From: an uncultured Bacteroidales bacterium
Lineage (GTDB): Bacteria > Bacteroidota > Bacteroidia > Bacteroidales > Paludibacteraceae
DNA length: 44,114 nt
NCBI GenBank assembly: GCA_946404495.1
Contig: CAMJDT010000016.1
Location: 1 to 44,114, forward strand
Direction: 5' to 3'
Below are positions 26,221 through 35,902 of this stretch, piece by piece. Positions within the stretch are counted from its first letter, which is position 1. Each line of letters opens with the position of its first letter. The position numbers and the translations under genes are program-made. The notes below the pieces were generated by a model. That model saw only the letters and a list, made by a program, of their open reading frames with translations. It searched no databases and was not told where the DNA came from.

Positions 26221-27777
26221 TTACTTCACTCTCACGCCGGTAACGGAGTACCAATCATTGCCTCTGCGAATAAGCAATCGGCCGTTCACGAAGACCTTCT
26301 CCACCTTCGTCTCGTCTGTATAGACACGCTCCAGTCCTTCGGGTTCGAGGGGGTTAAGATCATCGGTGTCGCTATCCGTAAACTCCACGCGATAGATCGT
26401 GTAACGACCGCTTTGCGCAAAGTCATCGGCTACGACATATACGTACATACAGCGGTGTATCGCATCCCAGCCGATGAACGTGCGTGCCGAGACACCGTTG
26501 CCATAAGCACGGTTGTCGGCACAGCTGTCGCAGTATTCCTCGTCCACCGAGGCGATTTGATCCTCAAAATCAAGTGCCTCCTCGTCGCGGGTAAAGCGAC
26601 TCAGACCGCGGTTGTAGTTCACCGACACATCGTCCAGATAGACCGTATCGAGCACATTGACCTTATTGACCGTACCGGTCGAATACGACGAACCGCCGCC
26701 GGGTTGTTTGTTGGTCGTGAAGGTCACCAGAATGAACGCAGGCATCTTGGCCTGATTGGCAGATACGTATTCAAAGGGCACCGCAAAACGCTGCCAACTC
26801 ATCTGAGCATTGGCGGAGTAATTGATCGTAGCGGTACCTATCTTCACCTCGTCGTACGATACGTCTGCTTCCGGATCCTGATAGCGCGCGTTGGTCGTGA
26901 TGACAGCATTGAGGCGTGCCTGATTGACAGGATTGGAGGCATCACGGTCTGCAGGCAGGTACTTAGCCCAGAAGATCAGCGAGTCGGGACGACCCTGGAA
27001 AGGCGTATTGAAGCCCTCGTTGGTAGGATCGGAGAAGTTATAGTTACCGGCAGCATCGTCGGCGGTCATCGATCCGGCATTGATCTGTCCGTTGGTGCAG
27101 TTACCGTTCGCCTTCACGCCCAATGCCATCTCCGAGGCGATGAGCGCACTGTGCAGACCGGCCGAACCCGGACGGATATCCGTAGACTGGCGGAACTGGT
27201 CGGGTTTCTTGATGAAATCCACCAGGAGACCCGTTGCCGAGTTAAAGGAATGCCAACCTTGCGGTTCCTCGTTCGTCCACACGCCCTCAAAACCGCCGTT
27301 CACCAAGGCATAGTTATTGCTGCGAACGGCAGCCCCCTGGAAGAGCACGTAGATCGGTTCCGGCAGCGAAGGAGCACCGATAGTTAGCAATACCATTGCC
27401 TCCGTCGGAGTCACGATTGAGTTGTAGACCACGCCCTCGTCCTCCAGACCGTTCACCACCGTGATCAGAGCACGCTCCTGAATGGTATCGATAAAGAGGG
27501 TCGCATCCTCCAACACGAGTTGACCGTTGTCACGCATCGGGATATTGGTCAGTACGATATCGCCCAGCTTGGCGTTATTAAACGAGAAATCGGGCAAAAC
27601 GAACGTGAGGGTACTGTCCACCGTTCCGGGCAGAAGATAGATGGTCTTATCGGGATACATACTTCCGCCGATATTGAGGTCGCCACGAAACATGCCGGAC
27701 ACCTCGCGCGGCGTCAGAGCCGCTGCATGGGCCATGCCGATTAGGCAGGCCAGAGATACTATAATCAGCTTTTTCAT
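26221..27777 (-). CDS. Secreted calycin-like + PCMD-like surface protein with C-terminal tail (paralogue 2)
   Basis: A 518-residue exported protein from the ATG at 27777 (an ATG two codons upstream is equally possible). A signal peptide (MKKLIIVSLACLIGMAHA) is followed by a calycin-like beta-barrel domain (about 25-150; GDLNIGGSMYPDKTIYLLPG, GDIVLTNIPM). Then comes a PCMD-like domain (about 160-385; NGGFEGVW...GWHSFNSATG, ANGNCTNGQINAG, WAKYLPAD, YLDDVSV). The C-terminus is the shared tail (NGRLLIRRG, Tyr, Gly). It is a tandem paralogue of the next upstream gene, which has a 109-residue duplicated insert that this one lacks. Probably a surface partner of the TonB receptor; the ligand is unknown. 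Confidence 0.78.
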   Translation of the reverse strand: MKKLIIVSLACLIGMAHAAALTPREVSGMFRGDLNIGGSMYPDKTIYLLPGTVDSTLTFVLPDFSFNNAKLGDIVLTNIPMRDNGQLVLEDATLFIDTIQERALITVVNGLEDEGVVYNSIVTPTEAMVLLTIGAPSLPEPIYVLFQGAAVRSNNYALVNGGFEGVWTNEEPQGWHSFNSATGLLVDFIKKPDQFRQSTDIRPGSAGLHSALIASEMALGVKANGNCTNGQINAGSMTADDAAGNYNFSDPTNEGFNTPFQGRPDSLIFWAKYLPADRDASNPVNQARLNAVITTNARYQDPEADVSYDEVKIGTATINYSANAQMSWQRFAVPFEYVSANQAKMPAFILVTFTTNKQPGGGSSYSTGTVNKVNVLDTVYLDDVSVNYNRGLSRFTRDEEALDFEDQIASVDEEYCDSCADNRAYGNGVSARTFIGWDAIHRCMYVYVVADDFAQSGRYTIYRVEFTDSDTDDLNPLEPEGLERVYTDETKVEKVFVNGRLLIRRGNDWYSVTGVRVK

Positions 27778-27786
27778 TGTCATGAC

Positions 27787-29979
27787 TTATTTAATTTTCT
27801 TTCCGAAGATATCGTACATCTCATCTTCGCGAATGATATACATTTGTCCGTTGATGATGACCTTGCGCGTCATGTTTGCTGCAGCCTCCGTCTGAGGAAT
27901 CTCCGTCACGATCGGACGTGCCTCTACGGTGAGATAGAGCGTCATCGTGGAGTCGCAACCGTGAACAGTCTGATATTCAGCTGTCAGAGTCGTATCGCCT
28001 ACAGGCAGGATGCTAAGATCATTATTCTCCCACACGATCTCATCGCCCTGCGTAATGGTCATTGTCGTATCCGTTGCATAGGTCGGATAAACCGTCAGCG
28101 TCAGCGTGATGATCGAATCGGAACCCCTTGCATTGAGGATCGTATCTACATATTCGCCAGCCTCCGTGAGGTTCGCGAACAACTCATCCGAATACGGTTC
28201 ACCTTCGCAGATCGATGCCTCATAAGCATAGTACGTATCCGCCGGACGCGCTACGGTGAGATTTAGCGTCAGAATAGAGTCGCAGCCGTGGACGGTCTCG
28301 TACGCTGCCGTCAGAACGGTATCGCCTTCGGGCAGGATGCTGAGATCAATATTCTCCCAACTGAGTACATCGCCGCGGATGATTGTCATCGACTCATTGG
28401 CTGCATAGGTCGGATAAACCGTCAGCGTCAGCGTGATGATCGAGTCGGCGCCCTGCGTGTTGGGTATCGTATCCACGTATACGCCGGCCTCGGTGAGGTT
28501 CGAGAACAGCTCGTCCGAATACGGCTCATTATCGCAAGTCGATGCCTCATAAGCATAGTAGGTATCTACCGGCGGAGCTACCATCTGCAGGGTATAGAGC
28601 GAGTAGGCCTTAGCCTGCGAGTAGTTGTCACCCACCACATAGAGGTGCATGCTGTTGGTCAGCGCATCGTAGCCGATAAACGATTTGGCAGCACGGCCGT
28701 TGGTAGTAGCCACAAAATTGTAGGTGCTGTCGTTATAGATCTCCTGCGAGAATGCCTGACCGTTGCTGAACGCTACAGCCTGACCGTTCATCGTAAGGGA
28801 GGTGAGGTCGTGGTTGTAAATCATCTCGGCATCGTCAATATACAGATTGTCGTAGTAGTATTTCTTATTGAATATACTTCCTGTCGAATACGTTGAACCG
28901 CCGCCTGGCGTCGCGTTGGTCGTAAACGTTATCAGCATATAGGCTGCCTGGTCGGGATTAACGGCCGTATAGGTAAAGGGCACCGACAGACGCTGCCAAC
29001 CCATCGAACTGTTCGCCGAATAGTTGATGGCCGCATCCGCGATCTTCACCGATGCATAACTCGTTGCCTCGGGATCCTGATAGCGGGCATTGGTCGTGAT
29101 CACAGCGTGCGTGCGAGCGCGGTTGGCCGAATTAGAGGGATTCTGATCCGCAGGGATATACTTTGCCCAGAACACCAGCGAATCCGGATTGCCCACAAAA
29201 GAGGTGTTGTAGCCCGTATTGGAAGGATCGGAGAAGTTGTAATTGCCCGATGCATCAGCGGCCGACGTCGAACCGGCATTGATCTGTCCGTTGGTGCAGT
29301 TACCGTTAGCCTTGGCCGACAATACGATATTCGAACGTAATTTCGCGCTATACGTACCTGCCGAACCGGGACGCTTCTCGGTGGATTGCTCAAACTGCGC
29401 GGTATTGCCGCTTACCGTACTCGCCCAAGTACCGGTTGCTGTCTTGAACGAATGCCAACCGTTTACCTCGTTGTTCGACCAACTGCCCTCAAAACCGCCA
29501 TTCGTGATGGCATAGTTCTCGTTGGTAATCCGCGCACCGCTGAAGAGCACAAAAATCGGCTCCGGCAGCGAGGGAGCGGCAATCGAGAGCAGCACCTGCG
29601 CCGAAGTGGTGTTGATATACGAGTTGTAGGTCACACCCTCGTCCTCCAGACCGTTCACCACCGTGATCCGGGCGCGCTCGGAGATGGCACGGATATAGAG
29701 ACTCGCATTCTCGAGCGTCAACTGACCGCTGCTGCTCATCGGGATATTTACCAGCACGATATCGCCCAACGGAGCACCGTTGTAGGCAAAATCCGGCAGT
29801 ACAAACGTTACCGTACCGCTCTGAACACCGGGGAGGATAAAGATCTCCTTATTCGGATACTGGTCTCCTCCTACATTGAGCAGACCCTTAAAAGCACCGG
29901 CTGCATCATTGACCGTGATCGCATAGGACGACACCGTCATGGCGATAGCCAGCAAAATAGTAGTAATAATTTTCTTCAT
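27787..29979 (-). CDS. Secreted calycin-like + PCMD-like protein with duplicated domain and C-terminal tail (paralogue 1)
   Basis: A 730-residue exported protein with signal peptide (IITTILLAIAMTVSSYA). Residues up to about 470 match the downstream gene domain for domain: a calycin-like barrel, then a PCMD-like region with ANGNCTNGQINAG and YIDDAEM. Two tandem 109-residue units of a Bacteroidota extracellular repeat follow. Each begins TYYAYEAS.C and contains DSIITLTLTVYPTY and HGCDS.(T/L)L.LTV. The shared tail (NGQMYIIRE) ends the protein. The units are also alike at DNA level. It starts 14 bases after the TonB receptor stop, so it is in that operon. Confidence 0.8.
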   Translation of the reverse strand: MKKIITTILLAIAMTVSSYAITVNDAAGAFKGLLNVGGDQYPNKEIFILPGVQSGTVTFVLPDFAYNGAPLGDIVLVNIPMSSSGQLTLENASLYIRAISERARITVVNGLEDEGVTYNSYINTTSAQVLLSIAAPSLPEPIFVLFSGARITNENYAITNGGFEGSWSNNEVNGWHSFKTATGTWASTVSGNTAQFEQSTEKRPGSAGTYSAKLRSNIVLSAKANGNCTNGQINAGSTSAADASGNYNFSDPSNTGYNTSFVGNPDSLVFWAKYIPADQNPSNSANRARTHAVITTNARYQDPEATSYASVKIADAAINYSANSSMGWQRLSVPFTYTAVNPDQAAYMLITFTTNATPGGGSTYSTGSIFNKKYYYDNLYIDDAEMIYNHDLTSLTMNGQAVAFSNGQAFSQEIYNDSTYNFVATTNGRAAKSFIGYDALTNSMHLYVVGDNYSQAKAYSLYTLQMVAPPVDTYYAYEASTCDNEPYSDELFSNLTEAGVYVDTIPNTQGADSIITLTLTVYPTYAANESMTIIRGDVLSWENIDLSILPEGDTVLTAAYETVHGCDSILTLNLTVARPADTYYAYEASICEGEPYSDELFANLTEAGEYVDTILNARGSDSIITLTLTVYPTYATDTTMTITQGDEIVWENNDLSILPVGDTTLTAEYQTVHGCDSTMTLYLTVEARPIVTEIPQTEAAANMTRKVIINGQMYIIREDEMYDIFGKKIK
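27930..28583 (-). repeat. Two 327-bp (109-codon) tandem units in the calycin/PCMD gene
   Basis: Period 327, in frame. A 41-base stretch is almost unchanged at 28076-28116 and 28403-28443, while the rest has drifted by third-base and some amino-acid changes. This points to an internal duplication that is older than the last gene conversion. Confidence 0.8.
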
Positions 29980-29993
29980 CTTTAATGTATTGT

Positions 29994-32750
29994 TTAAAAG
30001 TTAATATTCATTCTGCAAACGAAGGTGCGGGGTTGACCCAGCGCCATCGGGCGATAACTGTATTCGGTATTGAGCAGGTTATTGACGATAAACTGCAGTT
30101 CTACCCTCTCTTTCAATCGTACGGCGCAACGCAGATCCATCAGGAACACGCCCTTATTATGACTCATCCAGTAGTCGTGAAGCGTCAGGCCGTCTTCATA
30201 GCCGAAGATGAACATCCGCGCATAGTCCATCAGGTCCTTCTGCTCCTTCTCGCGTTCGTCTACCATGATATAATCCACCGCCAGCACCTTGCTTCTGTAC
30301 ATCATATTCAGTCCCACGGAGAACCACTTGACCTGATAATCGATGGTCGTCTTAAAGGTATGTTTGTTTCTGTACTTGAGGTACTTGGTATCGTTGGATT
30401 TATTGCGCATCTGCAGGGGATCGGTGTAGTACTGCTCCTCTTCGAGACGTTTCTTGTAATCCAGGTCCTCGGGTTCGGTGAAGGTATATCCGATCATATA
30501 CGTGAGGTTCATATCCTTCTTGATATCCACACGTCCCATCGTGCTCACCTCCGCACCGTAGATACGCGCATGGCCTACGTTGACGAACTGCGCACCTATG
30601 CCTATACCGGCTCCGCTCAGCGACTTGGTCGCCTTGATGCCGTCTATCATATTCTGCGCCTCGTCGATCACGTCGTAGATGGAATTGATCATCTTATAGT
30701 CGGAGTTGCGGAACAACCCGAACTGATACTCGATCATATCGCGGTACTCGGTATAGAATCCCGCCACATCCAGCGTACCCTGTACGGGACCGAACCGATA
30801 GAGCTGCTTATAGCCCAACTCGGCATTGAAGCCCGACTCGGGACGGATATCGTGATTCGGATACACACCTACGCCGCCTATGTCTTTGCGGGCGAACTTC
30901 TCCGTGATAGACGGATTGCGATAACCCTGACCGAAGCTGGCACGCAGGAAGCCGGCCTTGTAGATCTCCCAGTTCAGACCGGCGCGGAACACAGGCCGTA
31001 CCGGGCAGAGCCATTTACCAATCTTGATATTCGCCTCCGCATAACTGCTGTCCATCCTATAGTACTCCAGTCGCATACCGGCACTCAGCGACAGACGATT
31101 GGCAATACGGTGGTCGTACTGGATATAGGCCGCCACATTATCCGTCTGGTGCGTACCGGTGATATTGGCCGTGTTGGTGATGTGATTCCAGTTCACACCC
31201 GTCGTCAATCGTACACCCGAGTTCCACTGCTTGGCAAACTGATAGTCCAGATAGCCGTTGTAGGTCAACTCCGGACGTGTCGGTTCGTTGTCCGCCAGCA
31301 TATTCATCGCATATGCTACCGCGTCCTGCAACTCGGCCACCGTGCCCGTATATCCCAGTCCGTTCTTGACCAGGTCAATTCCGTTCTCCACGGCCGTCAA
31401 CCAGTCTTCGTTCTTAATCGGCACCGCCACGTCGCTGAACGTCACCAGCAAGGCATCCTTCAGTGCCACGCCGCTGTCGGTATAGCCCTTGATCTTATCG
31501 TAATAGCCTTGCACTTTGTCCATATCAAAGCTCTTGACGCCCCATTTGAGCAACTCCTCGGTTGTCAGACCCGGCGAGGGCACGGTCAGGTTGTCGGCCG
31601 TCATATAGAATCGCGCACGCACCTTATGCGAGATGCCGCGCTCCGTATCGTCGTAATTGAAGAAGGGATCGATATTGAAGTTATGCTCCTTGCGTCCCAT
31701 ATTGGTCAGCGGTGAGGGATGAATCGGATCCTTCGGGCTGCGCCAGATGAAGAAATCGCCGTACTGATTGGCTACATAGTTGAGGTTAAATCCTGCCGAC
31801 AGGTACTTGCCTTCCTCTACCGGCATATGATAGGTCATGTTACCGTTCAGGCGCACGCGGTCGTTGAAACTCTGCGTACGATAGCCCTCGTCCTTGAAAC
31901 CGCTGATGGCTCCCGACAGGTCAAAATTGCCCACTCGACGCGTGTGCGATGCCTCTGCACCATAATATAAAGGAAGGCGCGCGCCCGTGTAATGGTAGTC
32001 CTTGTAGTTATCGTAGATACCTACGTAGCCCGACACTTTCGTCTCCGGTTTCAACCCCGGACGCTTGGTCAGCACGTTGATCACGCCGTTCAGCGCCGAC
32101 GAACCGTAAAGCACCGACGAGGCACCCTTGATTACCTCCACCTGACCTACATTCTCCAGCGGGATATTGTTCCAGTTCACCTCACCCGTCTTGGGATTCA
32201 GCACGGTCATACCATCCATCAGTACCTGACAACGCGAACCCACACTGTAGGTCCATCCGCCGCCGCCACGTATACTGGGCTGCTTGTCTATGATCTCCAC
32301 ACCCGGCACGGTCTGCAGCGACGAGGTCAGATCCGTCGGTGCCTGATTGCGCAGCACCTGCGGTTTCAATACCTCCATCGACACCGTCACATCGGTCTGA
32401 CGTTGCTCAAATCGGCCTACCGTCACCACGACCTCGTCCAACACCTCATTATGCGGCTGCAGCACCAGGTTCAACTCTTTCACACCGGCTTTCACGACCC
32501 TTTCCTCGCTCTCGTATCCTACGTACGAGAAACAGATCTTCACACCCGCGCCGCTCAAGGCCAGCACATACCGTCCGTCTATATCCGTCACCGTTCCCAC
32601 CGAGGGGTTGTCGCATTCCACGATCGTCACACCCACCAGCGGCTCGTGCGTCCACGCATCCTGTACCAATCCGCTCACTACATGCTCTGCCCCCGACATC
32701 ACGATGGATAGCAGCAACATCAGACTTATTACAATACCTTTTTTATGCAT
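29994..32750 (-). CDS. TonB-dependent outer membrane receptor
   Basis: A 918-residue outer-membrane transporter from the ATG at 32750 (the longer frame runs into its own promoter). A signal peptide (GIVISLMLLLSIVMSGA) is followed by a CarboxypepD_reg-like domain (about 25-105; VSGLVQDAWTHEPLVGVTI), a DEVVVTVG TonB-box-like segment, a plug domain (about 115-225; SLQTVPGVEI, SIRGGGGW, VIKGASSVLYGSSALNGVI) and the barrel. It ends in phenylalanine as outer-membrane barrels do. No SusD homologue is nearby. The two calycin/PCMD genes follow in the same unit, which suggests uptake of a small ligand such as an iron complex rather than a glycan. The ligand is inference. Confidence 0.92.
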   Translation of the reverse strand: MHKKGIVISLMLLLSIVMSGAEHVVSGLVQDAWTHEPLVGVTIVECDNPSVGTVTDIDGRYVLALSGAGVKICFSYVGYESEERVVKAGVKELNLVLQPHNEVLDEVVVTVGRFEQRQTDVTVSMEVLKPQVLRNQAPTDLTSSLQTVPGVEIIDKQPSIRGGGGWTYSVGSRCQVLMDGMTVLNPKTGEVNWNNIPLENVGQVEVIKGASSVLYGSSALNGVINVLTKRPGLKPETKVSGYVGIYDNYKDYHYTGARLPLYYGAEASHTRRVGNFDLSGAISGFKDEGYRTQSFNDRVRLNGNMTYHMPVEEGKYLSAGFNLNYVANQYGDFFIWRSPKDPIHPSPLTNMGRKEHNFNIDPFFNYDDTERGISHKVRARFYMTADNLTVPSPGLTTEELLKWGVKSFDMDKVQGYYDKIKGYTDSGVALKDALLVTFSDVAVPIKNEDWLTAVENGIDLVKNGLGYTGTVAELQDAVAYAMNMLADNEPTRPELTYNGYLDYQFAKQWNSGVRLTTGVNWNHITNTANITGTHQTDNVAAYIQYDHRIANRLSLSAGMRLEYYRMDSSYAEANIKIGKWLCPVRPVFRAGLNWEIYKAGFLRASFGQGYRNPSITEKFARKDIGGVGVYPNHDIRPESGFNAELGYKQLYRFGPVQGTLDVAGFYTEYRDMIEYQFGLFRNSDYKMINSIYDVIDEAQNMIDGIKATKSLSGAGIGIGAQFVNVGHARIYGAEVSTMGRVDIKKDMNLTYMIGYTFTEPEDLDYKKRLEEEQYYTDPLQMRNKSNDTKYLKYRNKHTFKTTIDYQVKWFSVGLNMMYRSKVLAVDYIMVDEREKEQKDLMDYARMFIFGYEDGLTLHDYWMSHNKGVFLMDLRCAVRLKERVELQFIVNNLLNTEYSYRPMALGQPRTFVCRMNINF

Positions 32751-32802
32751 CAATATCTCGTATTTTTTAGTACTAATTTTACTATTTCGCAAAAAAACGC
32801 GG

Positions 32803-32833
32803 CAAAGGTACTGCTTTTTTTTCATTCCCGCAA
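32803..32833 (-). promoter_or_regulatory. Promoter of the TonB receptor operon
   Basis: On the minus strand: TTG (32831-32833), 20 bases, TACCTTTG (32803-32810), with AAAAAAAGCAG before the -7 box. About 46 bases of leader. I see no clear repressor site. Confidence 0.75.
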
Positions 32834-33057
32834 TACCTATTTTTATGAAAAAGCATACTTTTTCTCATATTTTACATTTTGTCTTAATAATAGTATATAA
32901 TTTTAGAACTTTTGCACGCATATTTTATAGGGTATATTAAGAATATGCTATTTTTCATCTACCCGTCCTTTTTTCGGCATTTTTGGGTCTCTCAGCTGCT
33001 CAAAATCGAAGAAACTGAGCCCTTTGCACTTCATTTTTGTTTTTTCTATAAGAAAAA
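32834..33057. other. AT-rich divergent spacer with no recognised gene
   Basis: About 225 bases between the TonB receptor promoter (minus) and the rnf promoter (plus). I see no tRNA, convincing ORF or strong terminator. A weak inverted repeat (GCATATT ... AATATGC, about 32920-32950) lies near the middle and could be a regulator site; this is unsupported. Confidence 0.5.
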
Positions 33058-33089
33058 TTTGTGTATATAAAAAAAAAGTACTACCTTTG
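33058..33089 (+). promoter_or_regulatory. Promoter of the rseC-rnf operon
   Basis: TTTG (33058-33061), 20 bases, TACCTTTG (33082-33089), with an A-run then GTAC upstream of the -7 box. The likely start is about 14 bases before the rseC ATG. Confidence 0.8.
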
Positions 33090-33109
33090 CGCGATATTTT
33101 GTGCATATA

Positions 33110-33547
33110 ATGGCTGAAGTCATCCGACATAGGGGAACCGTGGTCGCCATTGAGGGCGATAAGGTGCGTGTATTGATCGAGCAATCCTCGGCCTGTAGCG
33201 CCTGTCAGGCTAAGTCGATGTGCATGTCCTCCGACAAGAAGGAGAAGTTTATCGACTGCACCCTCGATTCGCTCTCCGGCGAGATGCCTGCGCTGCCCGA
33301 GGTGGGCGCTGAGGTCGAAGTGACCGTCGCTCAACGGATGGGATGGAAAGCTGTCGTGATAGCCTATATCCTGCCCCTCATCGTGCTCGTCGCTACGCTG
33401 GCCATTCTGGATATGCGCCTCGATAGCGAAGCCCTCGCAGGCGTTATTGCACTCTGCGTCACAGGTGTCTATTTTATCATCCTGCGACTCTTTAGAGGGA
33501 GACTACAAAAGCAGTTCTCCTTTACGGTACGGAAACTAGAGCACTAG
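33110..33547 (+). CDS. rseC: RseC/MucC-family membrane protein
   Basis: A 145-residue inner-membrane protein, ATG at 33110 (a GTG three codons upstream is less likely). The N-terminal soluble part has the family's Cys cluster (CSACQAKSMC, about residues 29-38). Two transmembrane helices follow (about 78-96 and 105-122). RseC is the usual first gene of the rnf operon in Bacteroidales and is linked to SoxR reduction in other bacteria; here its job is best read as accessory to Rnf. Followed by a repeat spacer and rnfB. Confidence 0.88.
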   Translation: MAEVIRHRGTVVAIEGDKVRVLIEQSSACSACQAKSMCMSSDKKEKFIDCTLDSLSGEMPALPEVGAEVEVTVAQRMGWKAVVIAYILPLIVLVATLAILDMRLDSEALAGVIALCVTGVYFIILRLFRGRLQKQFSFTVRKLEH

Positions 33548-33572
33548 TTCACTAGTCCACTAGTCCACTAGA
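33541..33572. repeat. Tandem CACTAGTC spacer tract (rseC-rnfB)
   Basis: Four copies of a CACTAGT-like unit (period 9) cover the rseC stop and lead into the rnfB leader. The units contain CTAG in a TAG-rich frame. Confidence 0.75.
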
Positions 33573-33608
33573 AAACTAACAAACAACAATAAAAACAAAA
33601 CAACATTT

Positions 33609-34532
33609 ATGAAACTTATCCTTATTTCTTTGCTCGTTTTGGGCTTGACGGGATTGGCAGCGGCATTGTTGCTGTACCTGATTGCTCAGAAGTTCAGGGT
33701 GGAGGAAGACCCGCGCATCGATCAGGTGCAGGAAGTCCTTCCGGGGGCTAACTGCGGCGGTTGCGGTTTTGCGGGTTGTCGTGCGCTGGCGGAAGCCTGC
33801 GTCAAGGCCGACACATTAGACGGTCTGCTCTGCCCCGTGGGAGGTGCTCCCACCATGGAAAAAGTAGGAGCCATCCTGGGTCTGGCAGCGGTAGCAGCCG
33901 ACCCCAAAGTGGCTGTAGTGCGCTGCAACGGCACGTGCGAAGCACGCCCGCGCACCAGCGAGTACAACGGCGTACGTTCGTGCCGTATCCAGCACAACCT
34001 CTACGTCGGCGAAACGGCTTGCCCGTTCGGTTGTCTCGGTTGCGGCGACTGCGTGGCAGCTTGCCAGTTCGGAGCCCTCTCGATGGATCCCCAAACGGGT
34101 CTGCCCGTAGTGGACGAAGAGAAATGTACCGCCTGCGGCAAGTGCGTCAAGGCTTGCCCGCGCAACATCATCGAGTTGCGTAAGAAGGGACCCAAGGGAC
34201 GCCGAATGGTCGTTCTCTGTGTCAACAAGGACAAAGGTGCTATCGCCCGCAAGGCCTGCCTCAGCGCATGCATCGGTTGCGGTAAGTGCCAGAAGGAGTG
34301 TAACTTCGAGGCCATCACCGTCGACAGCAACCTCGCTTACATCGATCCCGAGAAGTGTCGTCTCTGCCGCAAGTGCGAAGCCGCTTGCCCCACCGGAGCC
34401 ATTCACTCTGTTAACTTCCCTGCACGCAAGCCCGCTGAACCTGCCGCGGAAGCCAAACCCGCTCAAGAGGCTAAGCCCGCTCAAGATGTTAAACCCGCCG
34501 ACACGGCTCAAACACAGGAGGCACAAGCATGA
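33609..34532 (+). CDS. rnfB: Rnf complex subunit B (Fe-S ferredoxin)
   Basis: Electron-entry subunit of the membrane ferredoxin:NAD+ oxidoreductase. A 307-residue protein. One N-terminal membrane helix is followed by a GANCGGCGFAGC four-Cys cluster (about 46-57). CxxC motifs of several further [4Fe-4S] clusters follow (CPFGCLGCGDCVAAC, CTACGKCVKACP, CIGCGKCQKEC, CRLCRKCEAACP). The C-terminus is an Ala/Pro/Lys-rich tail of KPA(Q/E) repeats. The last four bases overlap the start of rnfC (ATGA). Confidence 0.95.
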   Translation: MKLILISLLVLGLTGLAAALLLYLIAQKFRVEEDPRIDQVQEVLPGANCGGCGFAGCRALAEACVKADTLDGLLCPVGGAPTMEKVGAILGLAAVAADPKVAVVRCNGTCEARPRTSEYNGVRSCRIQHNLYVGETACPFGCLGCGDCVAACQFGALSMDPQTGLPVVDEEKCTACGKCVKACPRNIIELRKKGPKGRRMVVLCVNKDKGAIARKACLSACIGCGKCQKECNFEAITVDSNLAYIDPEKCRLCRKCEAACPTGAIHSVNFPARKPAEPAAEAKPAQEAKPAQDVKPADTAQTQEAQA

Positions 34533-35869
34533 ATACGTTCAAAATAGGCGGAGTGCACCCGCATGACAACAAACAGTACAGTGCACACCAACCTATCACC
34601 GAGTGCCCGCTGCCGAAGAAGGCCATCATACCCCTCGTGCAGCATATCGGTGCGCCCGCACAGGCTGTCGTTGAGAAGGGACAACAGGTCAAGGTCGGCG
34701 AACTGCTGGCCAAGGCCGGAGGATTCGTCAGTGCCAATATCCACTCGCCCTATAGCGGTACCATCACCAAGATAGACACCACCATCGATGCCTGGGGCAT
34801 GAAGATGCCCGCCATCTTTATGGACGTAGAGGGCGACGAGTGGTTACCCGAGATCGATCGCACCCCCGATGTCATTCGCGAGTGTCGTCTCGAGCCCAAG
34901 GAGATTATCGACAAGGTCGCTGCAGCCGGTATCGTCGGTCTCGGCGGAGCCTGCTTCCCCACCCAGGTCAAACTCCTGCCCCCTCCGGGCAAGAAAGCCG
35001 AAGTGCTCATCGTCAACGGTGTAGAGTGCGAACCCTACCTCACCTGTGACCATCAGCTGATGCTCGAGCACGGCGAAGAACTGATGATCGGTATTCAGAT
35101 CCTCATGCGCGCCCTCTCGATCGACCGCGCTATCATCGGTATTGAGAAGAACAAACCCGACGCCATCGCTCGCATGAGAGAGTTGGCCCTCAAGACCATC
35201 GGCGTAGAGGTCAAGCCCCTCAAACTCAAGTACCCACAAGGCGGTGAGAAACAGCTCATCGATGCCTGCATAGGTCGTCAGGTGCCCTCCGGCGCGCTGC
35301 CTATCGAGGTAGGTGCCGTAGTGGACAACGTGGCTACCATCTATGCCGTCTACGAGGCCGTGCAGAAGAATAAGCCCCTCATCTCGCGCGTCATGACCGT
35401 CACCGGCGCCTCCGTTGCCCGTCCGGGTAACTACAGCGTTCGCTTCGGTACGCCGCTCAGCGAGGTCATCGACCTGGCAGGAGGCATCCCCGAGGACACC
35501 GGTAAGATCATCGGCGGCGGACCTATGATGGGTCGCGCGATGAACAATATCGACATGCCTACCAATAAGCGCGTGTCGGGTCTGTTGTTCCTGCCCGAGA
35601 GCGAGAGTCGCCGCGTAGAGCCGGAGAACTGCATCCGCTGCGCCAAGTGCGTCACCGCCTGCCCGATGGGTCTCGAACCCTACCTGCTCTCCAAGCAAGC
35701 TCAACTGCAGATGTGGGACGAGATGGAGCAACACGACGTCATGGACTGCATCGACTGCGGTTGCTGCCTCTTCACCTGCCCCAGCCATCGTCCGCTGTTG
35801 GACTACATCCGAATGGGTAAAGCCCAAGTGGGCGGTATCATTCGCGCACGCCAAGCGGCCAAGAAATAG
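34529..35869 (+). CDS. rnfC: Rnf complex subunit C (NADH/Fe-S)
   Basis: A 446-residue NADH-side subunit. The N-terminal NADH/FMN-binding part (GIVGLGGACFPTQVKL, VNGVECEPYL) is followed by two [4Fe-4S] motifs (CIRCAKCVTACP and CIDCGCCLFTCP, about 370-425). Its start overlaps rnfB by four bases. It ends before a repeat spacer leading to rnfD. Confidence 0.95.
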   Translation: MNTFKIGGVHPHDNKQYSAHQPITECPLPKKAIIPLVQHIGAPAQAVVEKGQQVKVGELLAKAGGFVSANIHSPYSGTITKIDTTIDAWGMKMPAIFMDVEGDEWLPEIDRTPDVIRECRLEPKEIIDKVAAAGIVGLGGACFPTQVKLLPPPGKKAEVLIVNGVECEPYLTCDHQLMLEHGEELMIGIQILMRALSIDRAIIGIEKNKPDAIARMRELALKTIGVEVKPLKLKYPQGGEKQLIDACIGRQVPSGALPIEVGAVVDNVATIYAVYEAVQKNKPLISRVMTVTGASVARPGNYSVRFGTPLSEVIDLAGGIPEDTGKIIGGGPMMGRAMNNIDMPTNKRVSGLLFLPESESRRVEPENCIRCAKCVTACPMGLEPYLLSKQAQLQMWDEMEQHDVMDCIDCGCCLFTCPSHRPLLDYIRMGKAQVGGIIRARQAAKK

Positions 35870-35897
35870 TTGATAATTGATAGTTGATAATTGATAT
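35868..35897. repeat. Tandem TGATAATTGATAGT spacer tract (rnfC-rnfD)
   Basis: TTGATAATTGATAGTTGATAATTGATA fills the spacer between the rnfC stop and the rnfD ATG at 35903. It is related to the CAATTG tracts elsewhere, but plus-strand oriented. Confidence 0.75.
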
Positions 35898-35902
35898 TTC
35901 CT

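Noticed and set aside
29985..31715. A 576-codon open frame on the plus strand
   Set aside because: It is antisense to the TonB receptor and reads as low-complexity His/Arg-rich sequence.
26221..32750. A polysaccharide utilisation locus
   Set aside because: There is no SusD, glycoside hydrolase or hybrid sensor next to the TonB receptor.
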